Assembly (NCBI RefSeq): GCF_029931775.1
Contig: NC_079323.1
Location: 1,523,001 to 1,587,000 of the forward strand
Direction of reading: 5' to 3'
DNA: 64,000 nt
Origin: Euleptes europaea
Lineage: Eukaryota > Chordata > Lepidosauria > Squamata > Sphaerodactylidae
The position numbers and the translations under genes were made by a program. Below the pieces are notes generated by a model. That model was given only the letters and a program-made list of their open reading frames with translations, did no database searches and had not been told where the DNA came from. Shown one piece after another: positions 63,668-64,000 of the stretch. Position 1 is the first letter of the stretch. Each line of letters begins with the position of its first letter.

Positions 63668-64000
63668 GCACAACCAGAGTGAATTTGAGATAAATGATAA
63701 AATGAATCTTGAATCCCTATTTGGAGGTGAATGAAGATGACAGAGTTTCACTGATTTTCCCTTGTGCTGAGGAGACTGTTCAGAGATTACAAGGAGGTCA
63801 GAGGGGAGAGGAGAAATTCAGGAGTGAGCTGGAGACAGGAAACTGACAGTGAGGTTTTCCAGTCATCAAAGACAACTCTAGTAGGGTGCAGCTCTTGTGG
63901 CCTGGCTGGCTGTGCTCTTGGTGCTTTGAAAACCAGTGGATTCTGCTATGTTCTGCTATTCTTTAGAGGTCTTTTTGTATGTCTTTAAATGTATTGGGGA
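63668..64000. other. INPPL1: INPPL1 intron 8, unique to window end
   Basis: No gene or repeat was recognised. Confidence 0.35.

Overview
The window is vertebrate nuclear DNA, most likely from a squamate reptile (a gecko or similar lizard; the species cannot be told from the sequence alone). The reasons are spliced vertebrate genes with GT-AG introns, and a repeat load of CR1-type LINE 3' ends, RTE/BovB and L2-like LINE tails, tRNA-Ala-derived SINEs, CORE-type SINEs, 5S-rRNA-derived SINEs and short hAT elements. There are no bacterial or viral genes and no CRISPR array.

Two host genes lie on the + strand. (1) A folate receptor of the FOLR1/FOLR2 type at 520-8797: four coding exons, 243 residues, with a signal peptide, 16 paired-cysteine positions, an intact folate pocket and a GPI-anchor tail. 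(2) The 5' part of INPPL1 (SHIP2, SH2-domain inositol 5-phosphatase) at 14385-62800: eight coding exons giving 310 residues and ending in phase at the window edge region. The catalytic half lies beyond the window. INPPL1 starts in a CpG island (about 13.9-15.0 kb) and its first intron is 33.2 kb, which splits the SH2 domain. The order folate receptor - INPPL1 is the same as on human 11q13. The two genes are neighbours by descent; nothing suggests a joint pathway.

Layout: 1-511 upstream or 5' intron sequence; 520-8797 folate receptor, introns rich in hAT elements, SINEs and a 939-bp palindromic insertion; 8.8-13.8 kb intergenic, with SINEs, inverted retroposons and CR1/BovB tails; 13.9-15.0 kb INPPL1 promoter and exon 1; 14.6-47.7 kb intron 1, mostly nested repeats, including a 1.24-kb solo LTR dropped into a SINE; 47.7-62.8 kb INPPL1 exons 2-8; 62.8-64.0 kb intron 8.

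The most interesting signal is a set of short retroposon-like units whose centre carries a hammerhead-ribozyme-like core (CTGANGA, a stem, then GAAA). They recur here as head-to-head inverted dimers at 5.8-6.7, 11.6-11.75, 12.6-12.76, 47.0-47.15 and 60.6-61.0 kb. Three of these are flanked by 13-14 bp direct repeats. In four of the five the dimer junction sits at or beside the hammerhead-like core. This points to a Penelope-like or retrozyme-like non-autonomous family inserted by target-primed reverse transcription, and would be worth a genome-wide look.
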